Counted from the stretch's first letter, positions 49,001 through 58,445 are shown. The stretch is DNA of 64,000 nucleotides from Lota lota (GCA_026745465.1 JACYXH010000430.1:1-64000); one strand, 5' to 3'. Made by a program: numbers and translations. Notes: a model not told the origin generated them from the sequence alone.

Positions 49001-49381
49001 ATGACAGTTCAGAGCCAATGACAGACAAAATAGATGAGGATGACAACAGAGATCTCAGTCCACCAGACAGTGAGGTGCCACAGGACACAGGTGTAATAAT
49101 AATAATAATAATAATGCATTTTATTTATAGGCGCCTTTCAAAACACTCATGGTCACCTTACAAAATCAACAATAAAACACTCAATCCATTAAACAAACAA
49201 ACAGAGCAACAAACAGTAAAAAAACATCATAATACTGTTAATAAAATGAACCACTGCCTCAAACAGACAATGCATCTGTTACTGAGGAAATCAACGGACC
49301 TGGGGTTCACCTAAAGTGGAACTGCGACGCTCTCAAAGAACGAGAAAAGCCCCAGCTCGTTTTGGAGAGTTTGGGAGGTAA
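46094..49381 (+). pseudogene. pol: Mag-like pol, multiple lesions
   Basis: Protease with DTGC (residues ~27-30 of the first segment), RT, RNase H with [11 protein letters not shown], integrase with an HHCC finger (HQSHPG...CTTCQ) and D,D,E region, and a basic C-terminus (RRSQRTRKAP) ending in TAA at 49379-49381. Lesions seen: the RT motif reads YLND, with AAC at 47024-47026 where the family has Asp; TGA at 47111-47113 with a nearby frameshift; TAA at 47398-47400; TAA at 47629-47631; TAG at 48577-48579 before VERAVQ; and an inserted repeat from 49,094. It cannot make a working polyprotein. Confidence 0.9.
49094..49250. repeat. AAT-repeat-headed dispersed repeat in pol tail
   Basis: An (AAT)n run followed by TGCATTTTATTTATAGGCGC and further AT-rich sequence lies between pol C-terminal segments. 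The motif resembles a short dispersed repeat common in fish genomes. The right edge is uncertain and no target duplication was identified. Confidence 0.5.
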
Positions 49382-49660
49382 AGGACATTCCTTCTTATGG
49401 GCTAGAATGCGCCCTTATCTCCTTTATGAAGTGAGGTAGTCTACCCTTGCTTCAAACAAAGACATTATGTGAGTGTATGTGAAAAGAAAAAGACATGGGA
49501 CACTCACACAGCCTTGTTTATTGTTTTTCAAGCAGTTGCTTACCAGTTGAATTGTTATATTTGTGGTTACTGTTATTTGAAATGGCATATTGTGTTCACA
49601 AAGTGTTTCATATGAAAATGTTTGACTGACTGGGTTAGTTCAGATTTAAGGGGGGAGTAA

Positions 49661-49827
49661 TGTTGTAGAGTGGGATATGACCACTAGGGGCAGTAGTGCC
49701 GTTGTTGGGCACAGGAACTCCCCGCTCGCCCCCCGGAGTTAGAAGTTGATGCATGGTCATTCAATAAAGAGTTATGAGCAAAGTCTGTGCCAGTCCAGTT
49801 ACTAATTAGTATTCCCAATATACTACA
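49661..49827 (+). repeat. 3' LTR of the Mag-like element
   Basis: 167 bp, matching the 5' LTR except at four positions; preceded by the purine tract AAGGGGGGAGTAA. Confidence 0.92.
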
Positions 49828-49886
49828 GTATGCATTGTCTGAACTACCTTTGATAAAAAGATAACTGCACACGTCACATCAAAGCC

Positions 49887-49958
49887 TGGAGATTCCGGGG
49901 ATTGATCCCAGGGCCTCATACATGCAAAGCATGCGCTCTACCACTGAGCTACATCCCC
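49887..49958 (-). tRNA. tRNA-Ala (TGC)
   Basis: 72 nt: acceptor GGGGATG/ATCTCCA region, D arm GCTCAGTGGTAGAGC, anticodon TGC in loop TTTGCAT, T arm CTGGG/CCCGG. The T loop starts A rather than T (GATCAATC), which weakens the B box. A TTTTT run lies about 27-31 nt downstream. Confidence 0.78.
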
Positions 49959-50160
49959 TTCCTTTCATAAACCTTACATTTCGCATCTGCAGATGGAGAG
50001 CACAATGGATTTGTGGTCCATTGCCTTAACCACAACAGCACATAAGGTTCTTCGGAAGTCAGTCGGTTGTTCAAAGAGTAACATTCTGGAATGTTTCATG
50101 AATGAAAGTTAGTTTACTTCTACTTTATATAAAGCACAATGCCTTGCTTTCACAACATTG
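49959..50160. other. tRNA-array spacer with a Ser-like fragment
   Basis: About 49,990-50,040 resembles the middle of a minus-strand tRNA-Ser (GATTTGTGGTCCATTGCC), without arms that fold. Otherwise AT-rich spacer. Confidence 0.5.
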
Positions 50161-50232
50161 TGGAGATACCAGGGATTGAACGCTGGGCCTCATACAAGTA
50201 AAGCATGCACTCTACCAATTATCTACATTGCC
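50161..50232 (-). pseudogene. tRNA-Ala-like pseudogene
   Basis: 72 nt aligned to the tRNA-Ala at 49887. The D arm and acceptor are decayed and the anticodon-loop position reads TTTACTT instead of TTTGCAT. Confidence 0.65.
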
Positions 50233-50504
50233 TTCAACACTTTGACATGACAACTCTACTCATCAGATCAATCAGTCCTTTGAACAGTAACAGAAAGCAT
50301 ATGTTCAGGTTGGGAGAACATCCTGTTTTAAACATTGGATGCTTTGACCTAATCTAGCAGATGCCAGAGACTGAACACAGGGCCTCTTACATGCACAGAT
50401 TTATATATCTGCACGCAATACATGCATCTTCACTGTACTATATGCTGTATAATGTGTTGACTGGCACAAGGGTATGATAAATGCTGCTCAGTTTAACCTG
50501 CAAA

Positions 50505-50586
50505 CGTTGTCAGCAGGATTCGAACCTGCGCGGGGAGACTCCAATGGATTTCTAGTCCATCGCCTTAACCACTCGGCCACGACAAC
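50505..50586 (-). tRNA. tRNA-Ser (AGA)
   Basis: 82 nt with acceptor GTTGTCG/TGACAAC (one G-U), anticodon AGA in loop CTAGAAA, paired variable arm and intact A box (TGGCCGAGTGG) and B box (GGTTCGAATCC). The best-preserved tRNA in the Ser/Ala units. Only TTT runs downstream. Confidence 0.9.
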
Positions 50587-50681
50587 AAGTGGGCATTAGC
50601 TTCAAGTCTGTAAGTTGTTTTAATAGTAACAATCTGCAACGTTTAAGGTATGCATTGTCTGAACTACCTTTGATAAAAGAC

Positions 50682-50753
50682 TGGAGATACCACGGATTGA
50701 ACCAAGGTCCTCATACTTGCAAAGCATGCGCTCTACTGCTGATCTACATCCTC
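50682..50753 (-). pseudogene. tRNA-Ala-like pseudogene
   Basis: 72 nt with GCAAAGCATGCGCTCTA preserved, but mismatches in the acceptor stem and T arm (CCACGGATTGAACCAAGG). It follows the tRNA-Ser at 50505 in the same order as the first Ser/Ala unit. Confidence 0.65.
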
Positions 50754-50948
50754 TTACTTTCATAAATCTTAAATTTCACATCTGCAGATGGAGAGAACAA
50801 TGGATTTCTAGTCCATTGCCTTAGCCACAACGAGGTTGTTTGGAAGTCAATCGGTTGTTCAAAGAGTAACATTCTGCAAAGGTTCATGATTGAATTATAG
50901 TTTACTTCTACTTTATATAAAGTACAATGCCTTGCTTTCGCAACATTG
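50754..50948. other. tRNA-array spacer with a Ser-like fragment
   Basis: Spacer homologous to 49,959-50,160. A GATTTCTAGTCCATTGCC fragment near 50,802 is a decayed tRNA-Ser core. Confidence 0.5.
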
Positions 50949-51020
50949 TGGAGATACCAGGGATTGAATTCTGGGCCTCATACAAGCAATGCATGCACTC
51001 TACATCTGAGCTACACCCCC
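50949..51020 (-). pseudogene. tRNA-Ala-like pseudogene
   Basis: 72 nt. The anticodon loop position holds TTGCTTG-type sequence and the T arm is mismatched (GGGATTGAATTCTGGG). Confidence 0.6.
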
Positions 51021-51050
51021 TGCTTTTATTAATCTTATCTGAAGACTAGG

Positions 51051-51132
51051 GTTGTCATGTCCAAGTGTTGAAGGCAATGGACTCAAAAATCATTAGTGTG
51101 TCCCTACGCAGAAATGAATCTTGCTGACAACA
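51051..51132 (+). pseudogene. tRNA-Ser-like pseudogene
   Basis: Starts GTTGTCATG and ends GCTGACAACA, so the acceptor halves still pair. The D arm, anticodon stem and B box are degraded. Its strand is opposite to the preceding Ser genes. Confidence 0.65.
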
Positions 51133-51482
51133 GTTGCCCAGTGCTTCTATCAGCGGGCAGGCCAGTTCTCTATAAAACATCTGATACCTTGTGCCAGTCA
51201 ATAACATATTCATCCCTTGTATCGTTAAGCGAAGCTTCAGGTATTGGTTGAACAGATGTACAATAGAAGTAACAGAGGGCATGCATATCATCAGTAGATT
51301 GTATGCTTCTAATGAAGGAGGCCTGACATTCAATCACTGCCATCTCCAAGATGTGATCAAAGCAAGCCGTTGTCAAGGGTGTAAGACTATTTCAAATTAA
51401 GATCACACAATGTTTTCCCAACTTCAAACGTTGCAATCTGTTACTGTTCGAACAACTTATAGACTTCAGGCCGAGAAGCAAT
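51133..51482. other. Spacer, no gene seen
   Basis: Unique-looking AT-rich sequence; short ORFs on both strands show no recognisable similarity or codon signature. Confidence 0.5.
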
Positions 51483-51558
51483 GTTGTCCTGACCATGCGG
51501 TTAAGGTGATAGACTAAAAATCCATTATATCTCCCTCTGCAGGATTGAATTATGCCGC
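51483..51558 (+). pseudogene. tRNA-Ser-like pseudogene
   Basis: GTTGTCCTGACCATGCGG...GGTTAAGGTGATAGACT resembles the 5' half of a tRNA-Ser. The 3' half is degraded and the acceptor does not pair. Confidence 0.5.
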
Positions 51559-51663
51559 ACCTCTTGGCCAATAACAAAATTATTATTGGTTGGTTGACTC
51601 TGATCAATATTTTGCTGTTAGTGATACGAAAAGCTTCGTATTGTTGAACCATTAAACACTAAT

Positions 51664-51725
51664 CGCTGCGAGCAGGGTTTGAACCTGCGCGGGTAACACC
51701 CATTTGATTTCAAGTCCAACGCCTT
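51664..51725 (-). pseudogene. tRNA-Ser (TGA) 3' part, cut by a LINE insertion
   Basis: Matches tRNA-Ser from the AAGGCGTTGG of the D/anticodon region through the 3' end: anticodon loop CTTGAAA, T arm GCAGG/CCTGC. The 5' part is replaced by the poly(T) start (minus-strand poly(A) end) of a LINE at about 51,726. Confidence 0.75.
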
Positions 51726-53335
51726 TTTTTTCTTCTTTTTTTATGTTTTCCAAATTCACAAATGTACAAAGTCATATATACAATATATACAAATATACAA
51801 ATCAAGACATCCCTATTCAATACCAAAGTCCACTAGTGCAGAATTAGAAAAACACTCATAACATTGTACAAAATTAAGTACAAAAACATATTTGCACACA
51901 ATGGATACTTGCTCACTCTGAGGGGAAAGCACAATCGAGCAAGCAGGATAAAAATTCCTACGTGCTGCCGTGTCCTCCCCCCACAAGGAGTCAAGGCCCC
52001 ACCCCACGACCGGAGCGAACGACCCAAAGGCCCCCCGAGAGCGACGGCAACACGCACGCGCGTGCGCGCGCCCGCCCCACCGAGGCCGGGCACCAGGGGC
52101 CCCCCCCACCGCCAAACAGACAAACGCACGAGCCCAACCGCACCCCCCACCCCCGAACCCGTGCCAGCAGCAGCAGATGCACCGCCACAGTGGCGCCCCT
52201 GTGATAATGCATCCGCTACCACCAACCCGGGCCCGGGACCGAGGAACGCGGCAGCGCCCGCACGACCATCCGTCCAGCGGCGAAGCGGACACCGAGCACC
52301 CCACACCGACGGACCGAGCACACACCCACCCGCACACGGCACTGCCGCTCCCGAGAGACCCCCCGGCCATCCACCCTGACCGGGAAGCAGGACACGACCC
52401 CCCTGCAAGAGAGAGAGCACAACAAAACACCAGTTTACTCCTTTAAATCCAAAATGAAAGTCCCTCACCATTTAAACAAAATGCCTCCACCCTCCATTTC
52501 ACGAATGAAAGTAGTCCCACTGATGAAATACTCTTTTGCCCCCTCCCCGCTATAATTGATAATCAAACCCACATCCCTCTTCATTATGGATTTCAACAAT
52601 TGTGATACATTCACCATTCGTCCCTCAAAGTGCGCATAGTTCCTTCTCAACAGGGCCGTGAGTCTGGCATGACTTAAAACAAAATTGCACAAATTAAAAT
52701 GCACACCTTTCCCACATACACCAAACAAAAACACCATCCTCCACTCTACCTCCACATCAAACTCCTCACTCCAGTTTAGCTTAATCAGTGCTTTTAAAAA
52801 CTCAAAGAAATCAACCAGTTCCACACAATCCAAAAAATAACGTGAACAACTCTAATGACCACTGCTACAGACATCACACATCACATTAACTTTGTTATTA
52901 ATTTTATTCAGGACAACGTTTGTGTAAATTCTGTTGTGTTTGATTAGAAAATCGTTATTCTCACACTCAATGCCGTTGTATTTAATGTTACATATTGCCC
53001 ATATATTTTCCACTTCCCAGTTCACAAACACCCTCCTCTACACATTTACTGATGCTGGCTCTTTAAACACATCCACTATCAGCCAGTCATACACTTTCTT
53101 CACACTCATATTTTTCATTTCACATTTCACCCCCTCCATCAACACATACAATTCCGGGATACGTACTTCTTGCATACTCACGCATTCCCTTTCAATCAGT
53201 CCGGCCCATTCCCATGGTATAGTGCTTTTGATCTTATCATGTATTTGTTTAACCTTGTCTCTGTCCTCCATGCCATCAATCTCACACACTGCATCGAAAA
53301 TGCAGTTATTCCTTAGGAATCCTGGGATAATATAT
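51726..53335 (-). mobile_element. Tx1/L1-type LINE, 3' portion, 5'-truncated
   Basis: Minus-strand non-LTR element. The plus-strand T-rich run at 51,726-51,742 is its A-rich tail. A GC-rich stretch of ~480 bp (51,950-52,440) and decayed ORF2 C-terminal coding follow. The coding part ends abruptly at an AT-rich run near 53,335. The tail adjoins the interior of a tRNA-Ser gene. Confidence 0.75.
52465..53330 (-). pseudogene. LINE ORF2 C-terminal region
   Basis: Two open pieces (53038-53289 and 52465-52833) plus the sequence between form a continuous but stop-broken C-terminus. It reads PGFLRNNCIFDAV at the start, then KKVYDWL, NWEVENIWA and a CDVCSSGH zinc-finger-like segment, typical of the region after RT in Tx1/L1 ORF2. 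Stops lie after EPASVN and after SSGH. No RT motifs remain. Confidence 0.65.
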
Positions 53336-53520
53336 CTATATTATATATATTATATATCTGCACACAATACATGCATTTGCTCTGCACTATATGCTTGAGA
53401 ATGTGTTGACTGGCACTAGGGTATGATAAAAGCTGCTCAGTTTAACCTGTAACCGTTTGACATGTTAGAGATGGCGGGGATTGAACACAGGCCCTCATAC
53501 ATGCAAAGCATTCAACAGCA
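53336..53520. other. tRNA-array spacer between two LINE fragments
   Basis: A (TA)n run, then TGTTGACTGGCAC...TATGATAAAAGCTGC, which matches the spacer before the tRNA-Ser at 50505, and a tRNA-Ala-like fragment at about 53,470-53,512. So host sequence separates the two LINE pieces. Confidence 0.65.
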
Positions 53521-53623
53521 GAGACAGACATTGTGAACAATGAGTTGGTGGTGTTCTTTATTAACCTGCCAGTGTATCGGCAATTAGGACGGAATTATTG
53601 TTGCGACGCGAAAGGAGTGGGGA

Positions 53624-54385
53624 GTGAAGCCGATGTCGGCAATTAAAAGGCATATGTGGCCCAGCACGGACATTGATGACGGGACCAGATATTTAAAAGT
53701 GCGGTTTAATGATGAAGTCCGGTCTCTACCGTATTCTTTGAAGTTTGACACTTTGAGAGGGGCCGAATACTTCCGGGTTATTCACCACCTGCAAGTCAGA
53801 GTGTGCAGGCTGTGCATTAAGCTGGGGCATATCTCCAGAGAGTGCCCAGAGTTAAAGTGCTTTAAGTGCAATAAGACCGGGCACTATGCACGTGAGCGTG
53901 AGGGGCGGAGAGAGACGGAGAGAGAGGACGTGAGCAGACGAGAGGAAGGCGAGGAGAGGAGGGATGTTCAGCAGACGGAGACAGGCGGCGACGTGGAGGA
54001 CGGGAGATCGGACGGAGCGGGAGACGGAGATGGGGAGAAGTTGATGTACCAGAGAGTCATTGTGGAGGACATCATTGAGGAGGAGGAGATGGAGCAAGTG
54101 GGAGGAGTCGAGGAGCGGCGGGAGATGGAGGACTGTCGCGGAGTGGAGAAGGAAGCAGTAAAAGAAACGGAGGTGGTGAAGGAGGTGGAGGAGAAACGGA
54201 GGTCGGATTGTGGTGCCAAGGAGCAAAATCTACTGAGCAGAGAGGTGAGGAGGGAGGAGGAGAGAGATGAGGCCTCGGACAAGGGCATAACGGCTGCCCA
54301 GCGTTTACGGGTTAAACAAAAAGACGTGAAAGGAAAAGTCCGTGCAGAGAGGAGTAAAGGAGTAAAGAAATCAAATATAATTTGA
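53624..54385 (+). pseudogene. LINE ORF1-like protein
   Basis: 253 codons. An N-terminal region (RYLKVRFNDEVRSLPYSLKF) precedes a complete CCHC knuckle CRLCIKLGHISREC near residues 63-76. A second, CFKCNKTGHYARE, has its last cysteine changed to Arg. A highly charged Glu/Arg tail rich in EVVKEVEEKR-type heptads then fills the rest. The tail looks low-complexity and may be partly frameshifted. As an RNA-binding ORF1 it would coat the element RNA; the missing Cys argues against function. Confidence 0.65.
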
Positions 54386-54418
54386 TTTCTTTTTATTATT
54401 TTTCTTTGGTTTGCTCTC

Positions 54419-55260
54419 ATGACCACTGTACCTTCTGTAAATGTCAACAGGCTGAGGGACGGGAAGAAGTTAAAGGAGTTGTTGTTTGTGTATAGGAGTG
54501 ATGTGCTGTGTATTCAGGAAACAAATTTGGATGAGGAAAAAGTGAAGGAGGTGGAAGGGGGACATCTTTTAAAATAATGGTGCTATGATTGCAAGGGGAG
54601 TAGCAATCTTGATTAAGAAAGATAAAGTAGAAGATTTCAGTGAGGTATATAAGGATGGGACAGGGAGGATATTAGTTATATAGTTTGGATATAGGAAGTT
54701 CGATTTTAGGTTGATTAATATATATGTATTTATATCCCCGAATGTAGAAAGGGAAAGGAGGAGCATATTAGAGGAGCTGGACGGGTTGGTAGTAGGAAGG
54801 TGTTTGATAGTAGGGGACTTAAAATGTTGATTTAGTAGATTAGATGTAGGGAAGGGGGTAGAGTTTAGATGGGAAAAGTCGAGGGGGATGTTGCTGGAGA
54901 TGATGAGGGACAAGGGGTTATTAGATCTGTGGAGGTATGAGAATCAAGAGAAGAGAGAGTTCACAAGGAGGCAGACGAGGGAGGGGGTGTTGAAACAGAG
55001 TAGGATTGATTTCGTTTTAGTACAGGAGGAAATGATTAATATATAAATATAAATATAAATAAATATATAGATAGATTGAGGCACCAGTGAAATAGTTTTA
55101 GTGATCATGATGGGGTTCGGTTTAGAATTAAGGTAGTGAAAGAGGAAATAGGGGGTGGGATGTGGATTTTGAATGCTGAATATATTGAGGATGAACAGTA
55201 TGAACAACAGATTAGGGAGTTGTTAGATAGGGAGAATGGGAGGATTAAGGAGGAGACAGA
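54419..55260 (+). pseudogene. LINE endonuclease region, decayed
   Basis: Starts at the ATG at 54419 with PSVNVNRLRDGKKLKELL and DVLCIQETNL, the N-terminal signature of AP endonucleases of LINEs. An in-frame stop follows near 54,575 and many more after. Later stretches keep only scattered similarity. Confidence 0.6.
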
Positions 55261-55499
55261 GAATGATAGGGTTGACCATAGTATAGGGGAGAGATAGTAG
55301 GTGATGAAGAATATAATTAAATCAATTAGTATTAAGTATAGTAAGAAAAGGAAAGAAAGGATGTTGAGAAGAGAAGGGATTGAGGGAAAGATTGAGGGTC
55401 GAGTTAAGTAGGGCAGAGGATGAAGAGGGATACAGCATGGAGAATTACATAGAGGTGAAGATGGAGTTGGAGAGGTTTGAGAGGGAGTAATGTAGAGGG

Positions 55500-56306
55500 G
55501 CGATTTTGAGGAGTAAGGCGAACTATGTGTTGGAGGGGGAGAAATGCACAGCGTATTTCTTAGGGCTAGAGAAAAGGAAACTTATACACATGAAATAAAT
55601 AACAGGGAGGGGGTGGTAACAGAGGTCTACGTGGAGATATTGGAAAGGGTGCAGGAGTTTTATGAGGAGTTGTATACAATGGGGGTAGTGGATGAAGGTA
55701 GTGTAGATGAGGTGCTGGAAAGTGTAGAGTGTTAGTTGAGTGAGGCTGATAGGAGTTGATGTGATAGGGAAATCGATGAGAAAGAGGTAATGGAAGCGAT
55801 AGGGGGATTAAACAGTGGAAAGAGTCTGGGGAGTGATGGGATAGGGATAGAATTGTATAAAGTATATCAACAACAATGTATCACCCATTTAAGTTGAGGT
55901 ATTTAGGGAGATGGAGAGAACAGGGATAGTGCAGGATAGAATGGTAGAAGGGGTGATAACCATATTGTATAAGAAGGGAAGTAAGTTAGATTTAGAGAAT
56001 TATAGGCCAATCAGTTTATTGAATGTAGATTATAAAATTCTTACCAAAGTTCTAGCCAATAGAATGAAGAGAGTGATAGGAGAGGTAGTGCAGCCAACAC
56101 AGTGTTATAGCATATTAGGTAGGGATATAGCAGATACAATAGGGACAGGCAGGGAAGTGATAGAACATATGAAGAGGGATAGGATGGAAGAAGTAGTACG
56201 GATAGATTGGAACAAAGCATTTGATAGAGTAGAGCATGAGTTTTTATTTAGGGTATTAGAGAAGTTTGGGTTTGGGAAAATAAAAGAAAATAACATTGCA
56301 TGTTGA
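55500..56306 (+). pseudogene. LINE reverse transcriptase N-terminal half
   Basis: Open pieces at 55544-55735 and 55911-56306. The second has TILYKKGSKLDLENYRPISL (RT motif 1/2), YKILTKVLANRM and RIDWNKAFDRVEHEFLF (motif A with its Asp). It ends before the FADD motif at the fragment edge. Confidence 0.75.
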
Positions 56307-56330
56307 GATTGCTTTAGATTATTTCAAGAA

Positions 56331-56415
56331 TTGATGCCATAGCTTAGGGTTTATGCGTTGGACTCAAAATAAAATGGTGGTCTCCCGGAGCAGGTTCAAT
56401 TCCTGCGCACAGCTG
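56331..56415 (+). pseudogene. tRNA-Ser-like pseudogene (CAA-type loop)
   Basis: GCGTTGGACTCAAAATAAAA keeps a tRNA-Ser-like core and GGTTCAATTCCTGC a B box, but the D arm and anticodon stem do not fold. First of five units in a tRNA-Ser array with 190-290-bp spacing. Confidence 0.6.
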
Positions 56416-56617
56416 CCTTCTTGAAATGATTCCAGTAGTGCTCATTTGAATTTGTCAAGTAAACAATGGACAGAAATGGTTTTGTGGTTTCAATTTTACA
56501 ACCCTCTGTGAATATGTTAAAACTGATGTTTTACTGTGGACTTAGGACCTTCTATGTTAAACGCTTGTTATCTGGGATGCTTTTCCAATACAATTCCATC
56601 GTAATACAAGAGAAGGA

Positions 56618-56699
56618 GCTGTGATGGCCGAGAGGTTAAGGCGTTGGGCTCGAAATCCAATGGGGTTTCCCCGCGCAGGTTCGAATCCTGCTTGCAGCG
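56618..56699 (+). tRNA. tRNA-Ser (CGA)
   Basis: 82 nt: D arm with GGCCGAGAGGTTAAGGC, anticodon CGA in loop CTCGAAA, paired variable arm (GGGGTTTCCCC), B box GGTTCGAATCC. The acceptor has two G-U pairs and a weak last pair. No run of four T downstream. The only intact-looking member of this Ser array. Confidence 0.88.
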
Positions 56700-56894
56700 G
56701 CTCATTTCAAAGGAATCCAAAGATGCTCATTGGTATATGTCATATAACTTATTGTGTATATTGGTTTAAATTTGACCATCCTCTATGAAGAAGTTGAAAC
56801 ACATGTTTTACTGTGTACTTAGGACCTTCTTTGATTGCTCCATGTCACTTGGGGATGTTTAGAAAATAGAATCCAATTTTATATCAAAATAAGG

Positions 56895-56970
56895 AACTGT
56901 TATGGAGCAGTGCTTAAGGCATTAGACTCAAAACTCACTGGGAACTGAGAAAGCTCAAATCATTCACACA
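56895..56970 (+). pseudogene. tRNA-Ser-like pseudogene
   Basis: GCTTAAGGCATTAGACTCAAAACTCAC retains a Ser-like core; the T arm is lost. Its flanks match those of the CGA gene (ACTTAGGACCTTCT upstream). Confidence 0.55.
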
Positions 56971-57085
56971 GAATTGTCTGCTGAGATTTTTGACTAGACC
57001 ACCCAAAAAACAAGCCTTAGTAATTGTCAAAGTGCAAAGGCTAATCCATCTTGACCAACCGATATTTCCTTTGTTTCATGTACAA

Positions 57086-57178
57086 AGATGTTATGATGTC
57101 CGAGAGGTAATATTTTTGGATTCAAAATCCAATGGTTTCTATCAGCGCCAGTTCAAATTCTGCCAAAGGCATCTCATT
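57086..57178 (+). pseudogene. tRNA-Ser-like pseudogene
   Basis: GATGTCCGAGAGGTAATATT...GGATTCAAAATCCAATGG with a decayed B box (GTTCAAATTCTGC). Confidence 0.55.
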
Positions 57179-57302
57179 ACAGACAACCTCTATGAATTGC
57201 TTGAAACAGATGTTTCACTCTGTATTAAGGGTCTATTTTATTTAACTCATGTCCCTTGGGACTCTGTTCGAAAAGAATGCCATTTTATTACTTACGTAAG
57301 GA

Positions 57303-57378
57303 GCTGTGATGGCCGTAAGGCGTTGGACTTGAAATCCAATGGGTGTTACCCGCGCAGGTTCAAGTCCTGCTCACAGCG
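57303..57378 (+). pseudogene. tRNA-Ser (TGA) with D-arm deletion
   Basis: 76 nt. Acceptor, anticodon stem-loop (CTTGAAA), variable arm and T arm are well preserved. About six bases are missing from the D arm relative to the CGA copy (GGCCGTAAGGCG), which damages the A box. Probably not functional. Confidence 0.7.
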
Positions 57379-57689
57379 ATCAGTTCTTAACGATTCCACA
57401 GTAAGAAGCCTTACGAATCACTAACAGCAAAATACTGAAAAACACAGTCATGTAATGGCATGTATTGAGAGTAAGCTGTGTAACGCAATGGCTTTCCCCC
57501 CCTCAACCAAGAATGGAAAACAAATTGCCGTAACTAGTGGACATACAATTTGCATTGAAGAAAACTATATTGCATTAATAGTTTGCACATTTACAACCAC
57601 TAGAAAAATGGCCAGTTAAGACAATTCCACCTTTTTTAAAGAAAAACTTGTATAAAATTGTACACCACTTTATTCTTATGCATAATTGG
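57379..57689. repeat. Spacer duplicated at ~58,920-59,197
   Basis: The segment with CTTTCCCCCCCTCAACCAAG and ACTAGTGGACATACAATT recurs about 1.5 kb to the right before the second Thr tRNA. No gene seen. Confidence 0.7.
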
Positions 57690-57763
57690 AGGTAATGCTG
57701 GGAGTTGAACCCAGGGTCTCCTGTTTACAAGAAAGGTGCTTTGACCAGCTAAGCCACAGTACC
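57690..57763 (-). tRNA. tRNA-Thr (TGT), possibly decayed
   Basis: 74 nt with D arm GGCTTAGCTGGTCAAAGC, loop CTTGTAA (anticodon TGT) and T arm CTGGG/CCCAG. One mismatch in the acceptor (C-T) and one in the anticodon stem (T-C) leave function in doubt. Confidence 0.65.
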
Positions 57764-58445
57764 ACTTGCTATGAGTTCTTGAGAAAACAATGAAATAGGT
57801 ATTATGTACCATGACCTGATCATTTATGTTGAAAGATAATCGAACTGGCAGCTAAGCCGCAGCACCACTTTCAGTGCGAAAGAAATTCTTCGACAAATGA
57901 TTGAGAAGACAACAAAAGAGGTCTGCAATATCTTGAGATGATTCTGTGGATGTGTCATTAGAGAAAATAATTGGCTTCTTAAGCAAATGCTATTGTGGGA
58001 GCCTATTACACAAAACACTGTACAACTGGGATTTCAACCCAGGATCTCATGTTTACTAGTAAACCATTTGGCAAAGCTTGATCTACTTCTTCAGTCTTTG
58101 ACAACGATTCGTGATGACTCATTCATTTGAGATGTTCAGTTGCGAGATGCATATGTGTACCATTTGAAGGGAGACCCAAAGAGAGACTGTAGGTGTATTA
58201 GGCCACTCACTATGTATACAAACATGGTTGGACCCATCTGTACTGAACGCTTGCGCTGTGTATAAAGACAAAAGCATCTCCCGAGAATGAGAACTGGTCA
58301 AGTTTAAATGAGTGGTTCAACGTAACCTAGACTGCTTTGTATGCCATATCACTTTGTGTTGATAAGCGAAGGACCATGAAACTGCAATATAAATTTGGCA
58401 AAGAATCACACCTGTGTGGCACACAAACCTTCAAATCCTAACAAA
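57764..58445. other. tRNA-Thr array spacer with fragments
   Basis: Contains a Thr-like D-arm fragment near 57,845-57,870 and a degenerate copy at about 58,020-58,090 (CAACTGGGATTTCAACCCAGG). The rest is spacer partly repeated at 59,450-59,620. Confidence 0.55.

Larger units (their letters stand above)
44883..49827 (+). mobile_element. Full-length Mag-like Ty3/gypsy retrotransposon, inactive
   Basis: 4,945 bp with 167-bp LTRs at both ends (44883-45049, 49661-49827; four differences), a TTGGCGACGACG primer-binding-type segment after the 5' LTR and a purine tract AAGGGGGGAG before the 3' LTR. Flanks are GTACG (44878-44882) and GTATG (49828-49832), a 5-bp target duplication with one change. The tandem tRNA unit at about 50,640-50,680 shows the uninterrupted site (AAGGTATGCATTG). 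Coding parts have several stops and frameshifts, and the RT catalytic motif is altered. Assigned to the Mag lineage from gag type and the DTGC protease motif. Confidence 0.93.
53521..56306 (+). mobile_element. Tx1/L1-type LINE fragment (ORF1, endonuclease, part of RT)
   Basis: Plus-strand non-LTR element truncated at both ends. ORF1 with zinc knuckles is followed by an apurinic endonuclease region with many stops and the N-terminal half of RT. It breaks off before the RT catalytic FADD-type motif. Purine-rich coding strand. The left edge is uncertain by ~40 bp. Confidence 0.75.

Noticed and set aside
51813..52471. Long ORFs on both strands of the GC-rich block
   Set aside because: Low-complexity GC-rich composition opens several frames at once. 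No domain is recognisable and the block sits in a LINE 3' region.
51726..56306. Single LINE inverted by twin priming
   Set aside because: The geometry fits (5' ends face each other), but about 185 bp of tRNA-array spacer separates the pieces, so two insertions are more likely.
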